DNA of 6,128 bases from Sandaracinaceae bacterium (GTDB taxonomy: Bacteria; Myxococcota_A; Polyangia; Polyangiales; Houyiibacteriaceae), in contig JAAZAH010000204.1 in the NCBI GenBank assembly GCA_012514415.1, forward strand, positions 1 to 6,128, in the 5' to 3' direction. The stretch's first letter is position 1. Each line of letters begins with the position of its first letter. A model generated the notes under the pieces. That model was not told the DNA's origin and made no database searches. It worked only from the letters and a program-made list of their open reading frames with translations. Of this stretch, positions 5,394-6,128 are shown piece by piece. Position numbers and translations under genes: made by a program.

Positions 5394-6128
5394 ATGATCG
5401 AATTCAAAACCAAGACCCAGCGAAATTATGTGCTGGCCCTCACCGAGGGCGAAGCGCTCCATGCGAGCCTCGTCGAGTTTGCGCGGAAAGAAGAGATCGT
5501 CAGCGCCTCGGTGACGGCGATGGGTGTCGTCCGGCGCGCCGTCCTCGATCTGCCGTCGAAGCACGGGGGGCGGAGCGAGCCGATCCACATCGAGGGGCCG
5601 CTTGAGCTCAGCTCGTTCTTCGGCGTCGTCGCCTCGGAAGAGGCCGAGCTCAAACTCGAAGCGCGCGCCCAGCTCACTCGCACAAGCGATCTCGGCCTCG
5701 ACAGCGTCGGCGGCCGGCTTCTTTACGCCGAATGTGAGTACCTCGAGCTCCTCGTCACGGCCTATACCGATCTTGGGCTCAGGCGCGATGTGGACGAGGG
5801 GCTCGGTCTTCCGCGGCTTCGGGGGAGGCGCAGCCAGACGATCGCGCATGAAGAATCGAGAGACGCGCCGAAACCGCGAGCGCTGAAGAGAGAGGCGTTG
5901 AGCAGGAGCGCGAAAACATCCGCGCGAGAAGAGAGCGTGAGCCGCTGGGGCGAGGCGGTGGAGCGCGCAGCGGCCATGGCCGAAGAGCGCGCCGCCGAAC
6001 CGAAGAAGGCGACAATTGAAGCGCCGAAAGCCGCAGCTCCTGTCTCCTTCCGTGATGTCGCTGAGATCGCCCAAGAGCGCTCCGAGACAAAACCCTCCTC
6101 CAAGGCAGGCGCTCTCCCAAAGCGCGGC
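5394..6128 (+). CDS. PPC/DUF296-domain protein with charged C-terminal tail (partial, runs off right edge)
   Basis: The frame is open from ATG 5394 to the window end (245 codons, no stop). Residues about 10-142 match the PPC (DUF296, COG1661, PD1-like) fold in layout: YVLALTEGEALHASLVEFAR, then SASVTAMGVVRRAVLDL (37-53), IEGPLELSSFFGVVA (66-80) and VGGRLLYAECEYLELLV (105-121). PPC domains form trimers. In plants they sit in AT-hook nuclear proteins; bacterial ones have poorly known roles and are often annotated as DNA-binding. Many bacterial members carry a histidine metal site (HxH and a later GGH). Here the equivalents appear to be Lys87/Glu89 and Arg108, so that site seems lost. From about residue 143 the protein is rich in Ala, Glu, Lys and Arg, probably disordered or partly helical, with a basic stretch RLRGRRSQ (141-148) that is not a true AT-hook because it lacks GRP. 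No good Shine-Dalgarno sequence precedes the ATG, but no usable upstream start exists in frame. The gene lies 79 bp after pgsA. Confidence 0.8.
   Translation, partial: MIEFKTKTQRNYVLALTEGEALHASLVEFARKEEIVSASVTAMGVVRRAVLDLPSKHGGRSEPIHIEGPLELSSFFGVVASEEAELKLEARAQLTRTSDLGLDSVGGRLLYAECEYLELLVTAYTDLGLRRDVDEGLGLPRLRGRRSQTIAHEESRDAPKPRALKREALSRSAKTSAREESVSRWGEAVERAAAMAEERAAEPKKATIEAPKAAAPVSFRDVAEIAQERSETKPSSKAGALPKRG

Noticed and set aside
5349..6074. A 241-codon minus-strand open frame opposite the PPC gene.
   Set aside because: The plus strand encodes a recognisable PPC domain over the same bases. The minus-strand product shows no domain and is a shadow of GC-rich codon use.

Overview
The window is about 60% GC bacterial DNA holding five protein genes: four complete and one cut by the right edge. 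The gene types suggest a Deltaproteobacteria-like lineage (Myxococcota or Bradymonadota type). They include a von Willebrand A lipoprotein with thrombospondin type-3 calcium repeats and a second lipoprotein of unknown function. The others are an Aur1/Ipt1-like PAP2 membrane enzyme, a bacterial phosphatidylglycerophosphate synthase, and a PPC (DUF296) protein with a charged tail. The lineage is an inference from protein architecture, with no marker gene to confirm it. I see no tRNA, rRNA, CRISPR array, insertion sequence or phage gene.

Layout. Positions 1-234 are a leader with no confident gene, ending in a good ribosome binding site. A large VWA lipoprotein gene (235-1782, +) is followed after 232 bp by a smaller lipoprotein gene (2015-2860, +). 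Both encode envelope proteins with lipobox cysteines. A convergent intergenic region (2861-3102) carries a clear intrinsic terminator for the gene coming from the other side. The PAP2-family integral membrane gene (3103-4119, -) follows. Then comes a 565 bp divergent intergenic region (4120-4684) with a possible minus-strand promoter, a near-perfect 18 bp palindrome and only doubtful short reading frames. pgsA (4685-5314, +) follows, and 79 bp later on the same strand a PPC/DUF296 protein gene starts at 5394 and runs off the window.

How the genes may work together. PgsA makes phosphatidylglycerophosphate, the committed step to phosphatidylglycerol and cardiolipin. The divergently transcribed PAP2-type enzyme could act in the same lipid pathway, as a lipid phosphatase or a head-group phosphotransferase, but its motifs are of the Aur1/Ipt1 kind and the substrate cannot be read from sequence. 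The two lipoproteins are a separate envelope block. The PPC protein may be co-transcribed with pgsA. It is unusual because the histidines expected for the metal site of bacterial PPC domains are replaced, and because a long Ala/Glu/Lys/Arg-rich tail follows the domain.

Nothing here adds up to an obvious new multi-gene system. The most interesting items are the altered PPC protein with its tail, the PAP2-pgsA divergent pair with the palindrome between them, and the orphan lipoprotein.
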